A model generated the notes under the pieces. It saw nothing but the letters and a program-made list of their open reading frames with translations, ran no database searches and had not been told where the DNA came from. From contig BSYQ01000003.1 in NCBI GenBank assembly GCA_030272585.1, positions 1,860,001 through 1,924,000 of the forward strand: a stretch of DNA of 64,000 nucleotides, in the 5' to 3' direction. The translations under genes and the position numbers were made by a program. How positions within the stretch are numbered: the first letter of the stretch is position 1; every line of letters begins with the position of its first letter. The DNA comes from Bryopsis sp. KO-2023 (lineage: Eukaryota > Chlorophyta > Ulvophyceae > Bryopsidales > Bryopsidaceae). This document shows, piece by piece, positions 49,701 through 60,500 of this stretch.

Positions 49701-51594
49701 CTCCAGTTACTGACATTGAGGATCTGACCGTGACAATATTGTTATCACAATCCGTTTCGTCGTCAAACGAAACCACACAATAGAATGCCTCCTCTCCGCC
49801 GTCGCTGTTGTCCACAATATCCCCTTCCTTGTCGCCGACAGAGCAGCTCCTTGTGAAAACCTTCGTGTCCTCCAGCCCAACAATATCTCCTTGAAGGGTT
49901 GTTAGGGGAAATCTGACTTTCTTTGGATCGTTCTCGTCGGGAATAGCCTCGCCAAAGTTCACGTTGAATGTTCCAATCTGGCATACGGCAGATTCCTCTG
50001 GGGGATGGACTGTTAGCTCGTTTCTGCAATATGTCGCCGTGCTCTTCGCCTCCCTGCTGCATGTCGTTCCCGGCAGGCTGGCTGATCCGAAAACTTCGAT
50101 CAAATTCCATTCACAGTCGTTGTCGTTGTTCACTTCGATCTTGCAGTCGACCATCACACCATTCTCGACAGTTCGCCTATTTGAAATGGAGCCTTGGCGC
50201 AGAAGACCAGGCTCAGATCCCACGGTACATGCAAGATCTAAATCAATGTCGTCAATCGTTGCACTGGATGGTGAAACGCCTTCCAGAAAGACGAATATTG
50301 GTAAGACGATGGCGAGAGGATGGGATTCATCAGGGATGGTTGCCTTGGTAAACTGCAGATTGTAGTCCTCGATCGCGCAGTCACTGGTTTGAGCCAGCCG
50401 ACGGTTGAATCTCCTTTCTGGAACGGATGTGGCAACGTCCTCAAAGTCTGATCGGGAAACTTCCATGTCTCTCACGAAAAGATCGACCATCAGTTCATCA
50501 ATGTCGAGTGATTCCTCAGGAGCCGTGCTTGGAGCGAGACCTTGAAGAACTCTTCCAATCTGAGTTTTTTGGTCAAATGATTCGAACGGTATCCCAGGTA
50601 CTGTGGGACTACAGGTGGGCTGTCTCCCGACTCCTGCGGTCGCCCACTGCATTCCACTGGAACCCTTCAGGCCAACACCAGCCATTGCGCTTGTGCCAAC
50701 AGGACCTAGATAGGCCACTGCAACAGATGCCTCCAACTGGTATTGAAAGTAAATTCCCTCTTCTTCGCTGAACAGTGTGATCGTGTTTGCTTCTGCGAAC
50801 ACCTTTTGGAAAACACAACACCAAGTATGAGCCGTTGATAGTTGCATTAACTTTTCGTTCAGGGTGTCAGTTGATGCAGGGGAGCCGACGATACCTTCAG
50901 ATCGTGGATGCAAGTCCTTCGACCAATAATAGGTCTTATCGTCCATGTGTCATCGAGAATGATTGAACCATCGCAACCAATTTCAACATGGTGCACTGTT
51001 GTGTCGAAAACCTGGAAGCCTGTAAAGAAACACTAAAAGTCTTGCCCAATGCAATGCAATGCGAAATAATAGTGGTATTGCGTGTCGTTTTCCTACGTAC
51101 CAGATGCGGAATCGATGGCGGTCCCACTCCGACCAACGGGCCGTGCTGGTTCGTGATGTGGGTAACGTCGAAATCTTTTGGTACCAGAGGGAGCTCTGCA
51201 CATAATAGCTTTGAGACTGTCTTCCTGTTCGACAACTCTTATGATGTTTGTTAACTCCACCCGCACACTCGGCTCGGTATGCACCGATGGGTTGTGGCGG
51301 CCCGTCACACTGTGGGCGTCTGCGAAAGCAAGTCCCCCAGGAGTCCATGTTCCTCCTGGATCTGTCGTTGCAGGATGCCTGAGAGTCTGGAAGTAGCAGA
51401 GAAACGTTGGAGATAAACACCCTAATACTTGGTAGAAAGCCCGGTTGTTGTCGGGAGATCATCTGCACAGCTGAGGTTTCAAAGAGGCACGCGAAAGTGA
51501 CAGAGTTAACTGTAGCTGACCGAAGGAGACTCACTGGCCAAAGGACTGGGGCGACCGCCCACACTAGGAATAGGACGAGCTTCATACGATCCAT
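46747..51594 (-). CDS. large secreted modular protein with cysteine-rich repeats and polyproline hinges
   Basis: Four exons on the minus strand, 51535-51594, 51101-51386, 50895-51019 and a 4,056-bp exon 46747-50802, with phases that agree; 1,508 residues. Exon 1 is a signal peptide (MKLVLFLVWAVAPVLW). A unique N-terminal domain of about 340 residues follows. Then eight related modules of about 130 residues start near 50390, 49987, 49593, 49168, 48722, 48337, 47957 and 47560. A full module has six cysteines: CxIxxFNV, a mid-module FxC, CEVxFxDxxDC, CSRxA and YC. The last two modules are divergent and may lack some. Several modules are joined by hinges such as THPPPPPPSSPPAP and SPPPQSPPPPSPP. 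A C-terminal domain with seven or so further cysteines ends DDDDSCEY. This is a secreted matrix or wall protein. The Pro-hinges recall hydroxyproline-rich wall proteins such as pherophorins, but the module is different from the pherophorin domain as I know it. Confidence 0.85.
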
Positions 51595-54484
51595 ATCTCT
51601 CTCGACGTATGAAGCCAAAGATAGTGTCAAAGACAAAACACGACTCTCTGCGAGCTGAAAGTACCTGCCCCTTGTTTCTGGCAAACTTTGCCAGAAACTT
51701 TGAAGGTACGACCAATGTTGCTCCAAATCCTAACAGCCGTTCATTTGTGCCAGTGAAGTCAACTGTGATTTGTGTTGTTCTGGAATTGGCGTGGAAGAGG
51801 ATAACGAAAACAACACATCGACTTGTCTGTGTCTTTCATCCAGTTGTTACTGTCCCAGCAATAAAAAAAACTCTATAGGGTGCTAGCACAGGACTCCCTT
51901 CACTACAGTTAACTATTTTTGGAATTCGCTGTGGACAACACTATTATCGCTGCCATTTATGATCATTCATGAAAGGGATTTTTTTGTCTGTGGTGTTGGC
52001 CAATTGACCAAAATCAATTATTCTCTCTTTGCAAAGAGAGAATTAATAGACGGTTCAAGAATTTATGTCTCATTTGATTTGTTTTTTTCTAAGAAGGATA
52101 GAGCTTCCCATCAATCTTCACAATTCAGAACTGTCAGATGTCAAGCGGACCCCGCCCCCCCCCTCCCCCAATGCTTGATTCCACAAGGTCGAGATTCTGA
52201 GGCCATTCTTGGTGGTATTCAAGACTTTTAAACTTTTTCCTTTTGTTTCCTTGTGGACTTTTTTTTCTAGAGACTGGGCAGGACGGTGTTTCCGTGGGAA
52301 TGGTGCCCTGTCTGCCATGTGGGTGTTGATTGAGGCTGGAGTAATGCAACATATGTGTTCCCAGCTTGTTGTCTCATTCGTCAGCGTGCCCACTGGGCAA
52401 TGGACAATGGCATTGGTTTATTGATTCACATCTCCACATATACCTGCAACAATCAAAGAAGACTCTTCGATCCGTTCCACTGCCGAACGCCGACTTCTGT
52501 TGAGGATCGGTTCGTTGGTTGGCCATGGCCTGTTTCAGCGTTGGTTTCAATGGCAGTCTAACTTGTCGTGTCCAACAGCAGCACCGTGGATGTTACGCAC
52601 ACAAATCCTGAGTGCATTTTCGGCGTCTTTGGAAAGAAAGAGGAGTGGTGGGAAGATCTAACGTGGGCTCCGTCATGATGATCAGGGATCCGCGTTTCAA
52701 TAGAGTTGTGACTAGGAATTACTCTAGCGTGGGCAGTGTCCAGTTACTACCCAGCCAAGTGTTTTATGATTCGCGTCTCTTGTCAAAACATATCATACTG
52801 CGCGTCACGAAGGTCGCACGGCCTGGAATATTTCGGAAATCTGGTCGCGCAAGACGCTAGCTTTTCTTAACAAAGGTCGCATTCAAGTGACCAAAAGCAT
52901 TCGAGGACCACTGCCGAAAACGAAATCCTCAAGCGACCAGCCAAGGGGTCTGAGTAATTCCAGTGGTGATGCTGCGGCGTCCAAGGTGGAGGACTGGCGC
53001 CGCCAACCTCCCCCACCTCACCTCACCAATATGTTGCGCAAAGCACCAATTGTCACAAAGCGTCCCAAAAAATGTTAAGGCAATCTGCAACTAAAGGTCG
53101 CCACAAATAATTAATCATTTCTGCGACTCGTTATACACGCAGTACGATATTTCTCCTTTGCCAGGTGTCCACCTTGGTATTGTCCTCATCTAACAGCAGT
53201 AAGAAAGCTATGGCATATATTTGAGCAGGCCCTTGAAATATGTGGTGTGCAATCTATTTTGTATTCTTTAGTCTTCATTGTTCGGTGATCCACAGACACA
53301 TAAACTTACGCGTGGCAGTGAGGGGCTTACTCGGAAGGACAAATCAACCTGGCATGACCTAACAGCCACGCAAATGAGTGTGGACCACTCTGTGTACAAA
53401 TTCAATAACAGTTATGTGGCTGGAAGCGGGCACTTCGAATCGACTGGCCCAGATTTGGGCGTGTGGTAAAGGGCTGCTCACAAACTCACTGGGAACGTAA
53501 ATTTGCCACCTTGGCCCAGCGAACCAGCACCACGCGTGAACACTAATGATTTTGTAGTACCAGTAATGTTTCCCCCCAGCTCCGATGGCCACAAAAAAAA
53601 ATACTGCGTCAAAACAAATCAAAATGATTCAGGGCGTCGGTGGCAGGGTGGGCACGTGAATCCGGCGAAGCTGAACCAGTTCGCGTATAAAGCGAGAACC
53701 CCAGGCTGGACGGTGGCGAACTTTGACGTCTCCCTCGTTCTGAGACAGGTTAGGTTCGGTGTCTACTTCAGGCCAGGTAAGGTGCCCTCCGATCCGCAGC
53801 ACAGCTTGGCAGTCGGCTGCTTTTTGCGCCGAAGCTTGTCCTGTCTCTGAACCCCCCTCCTGAAATATATTTTTCGTGCACAAACGGCTGAGAACATATT
53901 TCGAGGTGGATGTTCAGCACGTTGTCAGTTTGTATGACACGAGGGTTGACCCATTCGCAGCCAAACAAGTTTACGAAGGAGTTGTACCTGTGTTACCTAG
54001 CCTGGGCGTTGGTACTTTTGTGAAGCTAATAGTTCTCGCGGATATGACAGTAACTCGTCATTGTCACACATAAATTGTGACGAATTAAAATTTTGTAGCG
54101 GCCGAGAGAGGGACAACGCGCGATTTGGAGTGTGAGTTCTCGAAGCGCCGTCTCCTACGACAGCCTCGACGGCGAGTCGCGAGAAAGGCGTCGCAGTGTT
54201 TTGAACTTTCAGTGTGTCATTGTGGTGCAGGGGACGGTCTCTGTTGAGGAGAGGCAGCGTGGTGGTGGTTGCCGCAGCAAAGGACGTCACGACCAACCGT
54301 CAAGAGGTTTGAAGGTGAGCGGCGCCCTGGAGACTTCCAAAGAAGACGAGATCTTTCAGTCGGTTCCCTAGTGGGGAGGGTTGACGTACGTTTCCTGTCT
54401 ACGATCCCAGGCTAGGGCCAGCTTAGACGGTTGCCCAGGGTGAGAAGGAGGATAGCACAGTACTGCTCTACATCTCCGTCCAGG
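51595..54484. other. intergenic region between divergent genes
   Basis: Upstream of the matrix-protein gene (-) and the KH gene (+). Contains a 24-bp palindrome (52020-52043). Inverted 11-bp sequences (one mismatch) at 53740-53750 and 53838-53848 enclose about 90 bp. A GC-richer stretch at 54100-54430 could be the 5' UTR and first non-coding exon of the KH gene, since a donor-like AAGGTGAGC occurs at 54313. Short frames at 52612-53080 and 53503-53850 have no supporting motif. Confidence 0.45.
52020..52043. repeat. 24-bp perfect palindrome
   Basis: ATTCTCTCTTTG is followed at once by its reverse complement CAAAGAGAGAAT with no loop. It lies about 425 bp upstream of the matrix-protein start codon. 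It could be a dimer binding site or a small hairpin-prone sequence. Confidence 0.7.
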
Positions 54485-55491
54485 ATGAAGTACACTCGTG
54501 TGGCCCAGGATGATCAGCTCTACGAGAGCAGCCTTGGGGCGATCACCGGCCACATTCCGCAGGACTTGTTGCAGGAGATCAACGGTTGTTTCGATGGCAT
54601 CACAGCCACGCCTGCGAAGCATGGAATCCCGACCGAGTCGAAGCAACGCATTACACCTCAAAAGGTGTATCGCACAGGTGAGCAAGCACGCCGAAGACGT
54701 CTGGGATGTTTGCTTGCATTTTCGTGGTCGAGGGTGAAGATATGAAATTCTGGTCCGATTTGCACAGGCACCCAACGAGCTGGCTTGGAAGGCACCGACT
54801 CGTCGGAACAGAACATCCTGGCTGTCCACGTATCTTCGGACAACTGGTATGAGGCCATTTCCGTGCATGCCTCGTGCCGACCATGAATCGTGTCATTTCG
54901 CCGTCAGCCGTAGTCGGTTTGTTCTTGAGGGTGGCGCGTTGACCAGGTGTTGTGGGCATGGTGCAGTGTTATCGTGACGGCAACCCTTCTGGTGTCTGGA
55001 TTTATCATTGGGGCGAAAGGAGCTTCCATCCGTGAAATTCAGGGACGAAGTGGCGTTCAGATTCGATCTTGGAACCAGGTCATCTGCAATACCACCGTCA
55101 GGATGTTTTCCGTGCAGGTGAGCCGACCAGCATGAAAAATCACAGCTTGATTTTCCTGTTAGGTTTTCCTTTTAAGAGGAAATCTTTGGCTCTTTTGGAT
55201 CAAATGTTGATCTGGAAGATCCTGTGACTGTTGCGGCAGACCTTGGGCATAATGGATTCTTGATTGGAGCTCTGCCATTTTCAGGGACCCAAACTAGGCC
55301 AATGCATGGCGTTAGAGTATATGATGGCAGCAGTCGCCAGGTACAAACATCTTGCAGAAGGACCTTGCTGCGAAATGAAGGTTTCCCAATTGCAGACGGT
55401 CCGTGGAATCGCTTTCTGGTACAAACCACCCCCCAAGAGGGCGGTACCATTTGCAGCATCCCTCAAATACAGCGAAGTTGTGAATCATTGA
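54485..55491 (+). CDS. single KH-domain protein
   Basis: Four exons, 54485-54677, 54768-54846, 54967-55117 and 55285-55491, with matching phases (1, 2, 0); 209 residues. The KH core is in exon 3, about residues 95-140: VSGFIIGAKGASIREIQGRS, with the GxxG loop GAKG, then GVQIRSW. KH domains bind single-stranded RNA or DNA. The N-terminal 65 residues (MKYTRVAQDD, acidic and polar) and the C-terminal about 70 residues (helical, QCMALEYMMAAVARYK, ending SLKYSEVVNH) are not recognised. A coding exon upstream cannot be excluded because the frame is open before the ATG, with a Gly/Arg-rich plus-strand frame ending at a donor at 54313. Confidence 0.75.
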
Positions 55492-56725
55492 GGTTTGAAA
55501 TGTATGTGATCAACCCTCAGGCAAAAAAACAAAGGGGAAAAAAAAATTATAGGAAAAATCCAAAGGCGAATATCGAGTTTTTTTTTTCTTTTATATATAT
55601 TTGGTGTGGTGACTTCTTGGTTACCCATGTTGTTTCTTCTTTCGTTGCTTTTTTTTTTGTTCTTTCGTTTCTTGTTCTTTTTCAATCTCAAGTGTGTTTG
55701 GGAAAATTGCAGTTGCAGTTGGCTCATTTTTTCCCAAACGCATGATTTTTGTTGGTAATATCAAATTTATAGTACCTCGCAGCGCGCGTTCGAAGGAAAC
55801 CCTTTGGATCGCAGCGAAGCGATTGGAAAAAAAAAAAGGAAAAGAAAAAAAAGGATGCCAGATATATTCTCAAAAATATTTGTAGGAATATCATTGAAAT
55901 CGTTTATAGGGCACCTGGGGTTTGCTCTCTTTTTTGAATGGAAGTTGCTAGGTATAGGTCGGGGCGATTTGTCAAAGGTTGTCTTTTTTTTGGGGGGGAA
56001 AGGGGGGGGGGGACTTCAGTTAGGAAAGATCATTCCAGCGCTTGCTGATAATTGACAAGCTTCGTTATCAGCACAGATGCGGAAAAAAAAAAGACGTGTC
56101 CAATCGCAGTAGCGATTTGGCAAGAAAAAACCAACACCGTATTTTGGTAGGATGGTTGCTAGAAGTTGCAAAATAAAAAAACAGATGCGATAATAACGGA
56201 GGAAGATCGTGTCGGAGTACAGAGGGTCATGACGAATAACTAGACACGCAAAAAAGAAAGAAAAAAAAAAGTTGAGTAAAAGTTGAGTTGAATTAGTGTT
56301 TTTTGGGGAAAGAGATATGTTGCAAAGGCTAGGTACAGATTGTAATAGTTGCCGAAGGTGCATTCAGACAAAAAAAAAGACTTTTCATATATTTTGCCTC
56401 AAGCTATGTACAATTTTGACGAGTGCATACATCATCCCACTACTCAATCAACTCTGCCGGAACTCATTTCGAAAATACTCAATTGTTTTTTCGCTGTCAT
56501 CCTACCGCGAAAAAAAAAAAAAGAGGGAAAAAAATAAGAAAAAAAACCCAGTTGTGTGCATGTTGATGCAATATCTGACATGCTCTTTTCGGAAGGAGTT
56601 CCCGAAGATACATGATCCCATCAGCTGACATGTAAATGATCGAATTTACGTGGGAAAAGAACCAACAAGCTCTGTCTGCCATGCGACTTTTGCTCACAGG
56701 AAAAACCTTGTTGTGAGGTTTAAAC
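55492..56725. other. intergenic region between convergent genes
   Basis: AT-rich 3' flanks of the KH gene (+) and the CHCH-like gene (-), with several A and T runs and a G-run at 55990-56013. No gene is supported. Confidence 0.5.
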
Positions 56726-57405
56726 TCAACTGGGTCGTTCGACAGAGGGTTCATTTTGTGGTGCATTGGAAACCTTGGAACATGCACTCTTGAAGGTTTC
56801 GAGCTCCTTCAAGCACTGGGAAAACCACACACAGCCAGACTTAGGATGAAGCCCCCCCCGCCCCCCCCCTTCTTACCAAGATTACAAAAGAAAAGCTTCT
56901 TGTGGTTGCACAGAAACTATGCTGAGATATGATGTGCTTACCTTCGAATGATCCCCTCCGTTGGCTTTCAAGCATTGCTCAAGTTTGGACACATCGCATG
57001 GTGTCAAGGCTGCTCCTTCCTGTTTTTACCCCAAAACACACACAGCAAGCAATAACGAAAAGAAGTTGAACATGGATAAACCCATTACCAAGCACAGTGC
57101 AATTCCAGTAAATCAACCTCAACATCAAGGTCCTTAATCTAATCCAACCCGATCATTACCAAACAGCGAAAAGAGGCCCTTACCCCCCTGTTGCCAGAAA
57201 AACACACATCTACAAAGTTCAAAAATAACCGAAATCACAAATTTCTCTTAACAAGAAAAAAAGACAAAACTCCAACATCCATGTCAAGGGCCCACTCAAC
57301 CACCAGGATGATTTTTTCATGCAAAAACTTTTAGCTTTGTTTTCGTGTCAGAATTCGAGAAAGGATGAAGGTTTGCCTGACCTTTGGCTTGTCCATTTGG
57401 AACAT
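56726..57405 (-). CDS. small CHCH-like twin-cysteine protein
   Basis: Three exons on the minus strand, 57382-57405, 56942-57019 and 56726-56815, in phase 0; 63 residues. The sequence has two helix-like segments with paired cysteines (TPCDVSKLEQCLKANGGD and CLKELETFKSAC), typical of the coiled-coil-helix-coiled-coil-helix fold imported into the mitochondrial intermembrane space by Mia40. The spacing is CX7C and CX10C, not the standard twin CX9C. Family members include respiratory-chain assembly factors and mitoribosomal proteins; which one this is cannot be told. The short first exon MFQMDKPK fixes the frame by splice phase. The start codons of this gene and SPB1 are only 126 bp apart. Confidence 0.68.
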
Positions 57406-57531
57406 CCACCCCACCTCCTCCCAAAGCGTCGCAAAGGTTGTTGCGCCCGACCATAGAGTTCGTACATCGTCGTACAGCTATCGATTTTAATTTAGTGACG
57501 GCGGCGAGCTCCGCTGCAAAGAGGAGCAAGC
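57406..57531. promoter_or_regulatory. compact bidirectional promoter
   Basis: The 126 bp between the start codons of the CHCH-like gene (-) and SPB1 (+) must hold both transcription starts or overlapping leaders. The stretch is GC-richer than its surroundings and has no TATA box on the SPB1 side. Confidence 0.55.
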
Positions 57532-60500
57532 ATGGTGCGCAAGGGAAAGGGAAAGCATCGGCTTGATAAGTTTTACCATCTTGCCAAGGAGCAAGGGTGA
57601 GTCTTCACTCTTACCAGCCAAACGAACGCCGTGGAATTGAACGCGCGACCCTTTCTTGTTTTGTTTCCGCGCGGACATCGTGAAGGGCCTCTTTTTGAAG
57701 TGGTTTTTTGCTTTCTTCCTAGGTATCGGTCCCGTGCCGCTTTCAAGCTCATACAACTGAACAGGAAATTTCAGTTTCTGAACGATTGTAGAGCCGTCCT
57801 CGATCTTTGCGCAGCTCCAGGTGGGTTTTTCTCAATTTAATGCATCCTGAAAATCCCCCCCCCCCTTCTCTCTTTTGTTGCTCATTCCATACAAATCAAA
57901 TTTCCCTCATCCTCACAATTGTGTATGTGAAGCTCCTTCCAACATCGCCCCCCAAAAAAAGAAAGAAAAAAGAAAAAAGAAAAACTTCCTTAGTTTCCTA
58001 ATTGTCATATCACCCGGGGAGGATTGCCCCCTTGTGAAAATTCTGCTCAACCCGATGCTGGATATCAGGTGGTTGGCTTCAGGTTGCTGCCAAGCATGTC
58101 CCCGTCAGCAGTCTGGTGGTGGGAATCGATCTGGTGCCCATCAAGCCTGTAAGGGGAGTCAAAACCTTGGTGGCTGACATCACCACCAGCAAATGCAGGA
58201 GTTTGATCAAAAAGGAAGCTGCCGGCAGTCATTTCGACGTGGTGCTGCACGATGGAGCCCCGAATGTCGGAGGTGCTTGGCACAGTGAAGCTTTGTCTCA
58301 GGTGTGTGTGTGTGTGTGTGTGGAGCGGTGGGTGTTTTACAAATCGAAACACCGGAGCAGTATATTACAGTAGGACTTCATTTAGGATTGCTGCACCCTC
58401 CTTTCCAGGCAGTTTGTTCAGTCTTTCGGGCGTTTTGTGTTCGATACAGACGATGCTGGTGCTGGACTCCCTGAAGCTGGCAAGCGAGTTTCTGGCCCCC
58501 AAGGGTTGGTTTATCACCAAAGTTTTTCGATCCAACGACTACAATGCCCTGCTTTACGCATGCAAGCAGCTTTTCGAGAGGGTCGATGCGACCAAGCCTT
58601 CCGCATCCAGAGGGACCTCCGCTGAGACATTCGTAGTTTGTCAAGGTTATAAGGCTCCAGCAAAAATCGACCCCAGGCTGCTGGACCCAAAGATCCTCTT
58701 CCAGGTGAAGACTAGATTCTCTTTGGAGCTTTTCTGCCGACCTTTCTTGATTTCGACTTTGTACGAATGTTGAGTAGCTCAACATTCGGGGGGGTTGTAT
58801 CATGGGTTGCAAAGTCGAGGATGAAACAAGCACACAGGCCTTGAGTAATATTTTTGGGGAATTGCCATGAAAACGTGTCTACTTTTCGACAGGAAATCAC
58901 GGATCCACTGAAGTCTGCAGGACCCCTGGTTCTTCAAAAGCAAACGGGCCGAAAGCCCAAAAGAAACAGGGATGGTTATGCTGACGGTGCCTCCACGACC
59001 TTCAAGAGGAGTTCAGCCCTGGCATTCCTGCAGAGTGAAGAAGCCATCGAGATGTTGGGACCGTTGACCGAATTGGTGTTTGATGGACCTGACGGTACTT
59101 TGGGGGCCAAAGATGAGGGGGAGGGTGCAGAAAGCCTGGCTGAAAAGCTGAAGAATGATGCCAGAACGACTGCCGAAATCAAGATGTTCTGTCAGGATCT
59201 GCAAGTGTTGAGCCGAAAGGATTTCAAGGCGCTGTTGAAATGGTGGGGTGGAACAGAGAGTGTGAATCAAAAGCTAGCCGAACTTGTTTTGCTTTCTTCT
59301 GATGAATTTGATGGAAAGTGCTCGCTCCTATGGTATCCACAGGTGATTTTATACAACTTCTGTACTCGTCTGTCTTTCTTAGCTGGGGTTTTGTTGGGTT
59401 TGGTCGGCAGGCGGCTGACGATGAGGAAAGCTCTGGAAATCGGGGAAAAGGGTGAGGAAGAGAAGGAGCAAAGGGTTGAGGAGGATCCGGAGACAAAGAT
59501 TTTGAGGGAAATGGCGGAAATCAAGGAAAGAATGGAGCACAGACAAAGGAAGGAAAAGAAACGAAGGAGGGCACAGAAACGAAAATCCAAAATCAAATTG
59601 GTACGATATATATATATATTTTTTCTGGAGAATATGACAGCTTTTTCCATGGACAGAAAAGAATCCGAAAAAATTAAAAAAATAGGGATGTAAAAGAAGA
59701 ATCCGGAGTGCCTGGGACCAATCTGAGGAATGCTTACCGTGGTCGATTTTTCCGATCCGTGCTATGGGGTTTTCCGCTTTTTTTTTTTTTTAAGGAAAAA
59801 TCGCTAAAAAAAAGGCTTTAGGAAATGTGGTTTGGTTATGCTTTTGCTTTTTCAATGGAATTTATGACCTTCTTTTCGAAAACTCTAGGCAAAGACGGTG
59901 GAGGGTGGTGGCGAAATGCTGGATGAGGGGGATGGACTGTTCACTCTGGACAGTCTGAAAACAGCTGAAGATCTGGCCAGGGTGAGCGAAAGCCAGCCCT
60001 TGGGGAGGGAAGAAATGCTGAAGGTGCAAGAGGACAGCGACGTGGATTTGGGGGAGCCGAGCGATTCGGAGGCCGAAGAAGATAACAGGCGATACGAAAT
60101 ACTGCAGGAGGAGTATCTGGAAACCTCGTACAAACGCTTTCTCCAAGAAAAAGTGAGAATTGGTCATCATACTTGTTTTTGAACGACCCCCCTCCCCTTG
60201 TTTTGTTTGCAACTGGATTCATTGGGTTTATTGCATCGACCCTATAGAAGAGGTTCTTTTAGGGGGTATTTCTTGATTTGTTTGATATTTTCCCCCCCAC
60301 ACAGCTGGTGGTGAATGTGCCTTTGCATTTGGAGACTGGGTGATGATGAATGCCGCAAGGCTTGCAGGAGGTTTTTGAAAAAAGGCCGCTGACTGCAAAT
60401 TTCGTATTCGTACTGTCTGACAGTCTGTGCATCAATGGCAGTGTGTGTACTGGAGGGTTTCCTTAATGGGAACTGTGAAAGCGAAGCAATAAAATATGAT

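Noticed and set aside
51387-51462. Extra 42-bp exon (51421-51462) in the matrix-protein gene
   Set aside because: It would need a 34-nt intron. Skipping it gives a clean 148-nt intron in the same phase.
46747-51594. Pherophorin identity for the proline-hinged matrix protein
   Set aside because: The hinges look alike, but the six-cysteine module pattern differs from the pherophorin domain I know.
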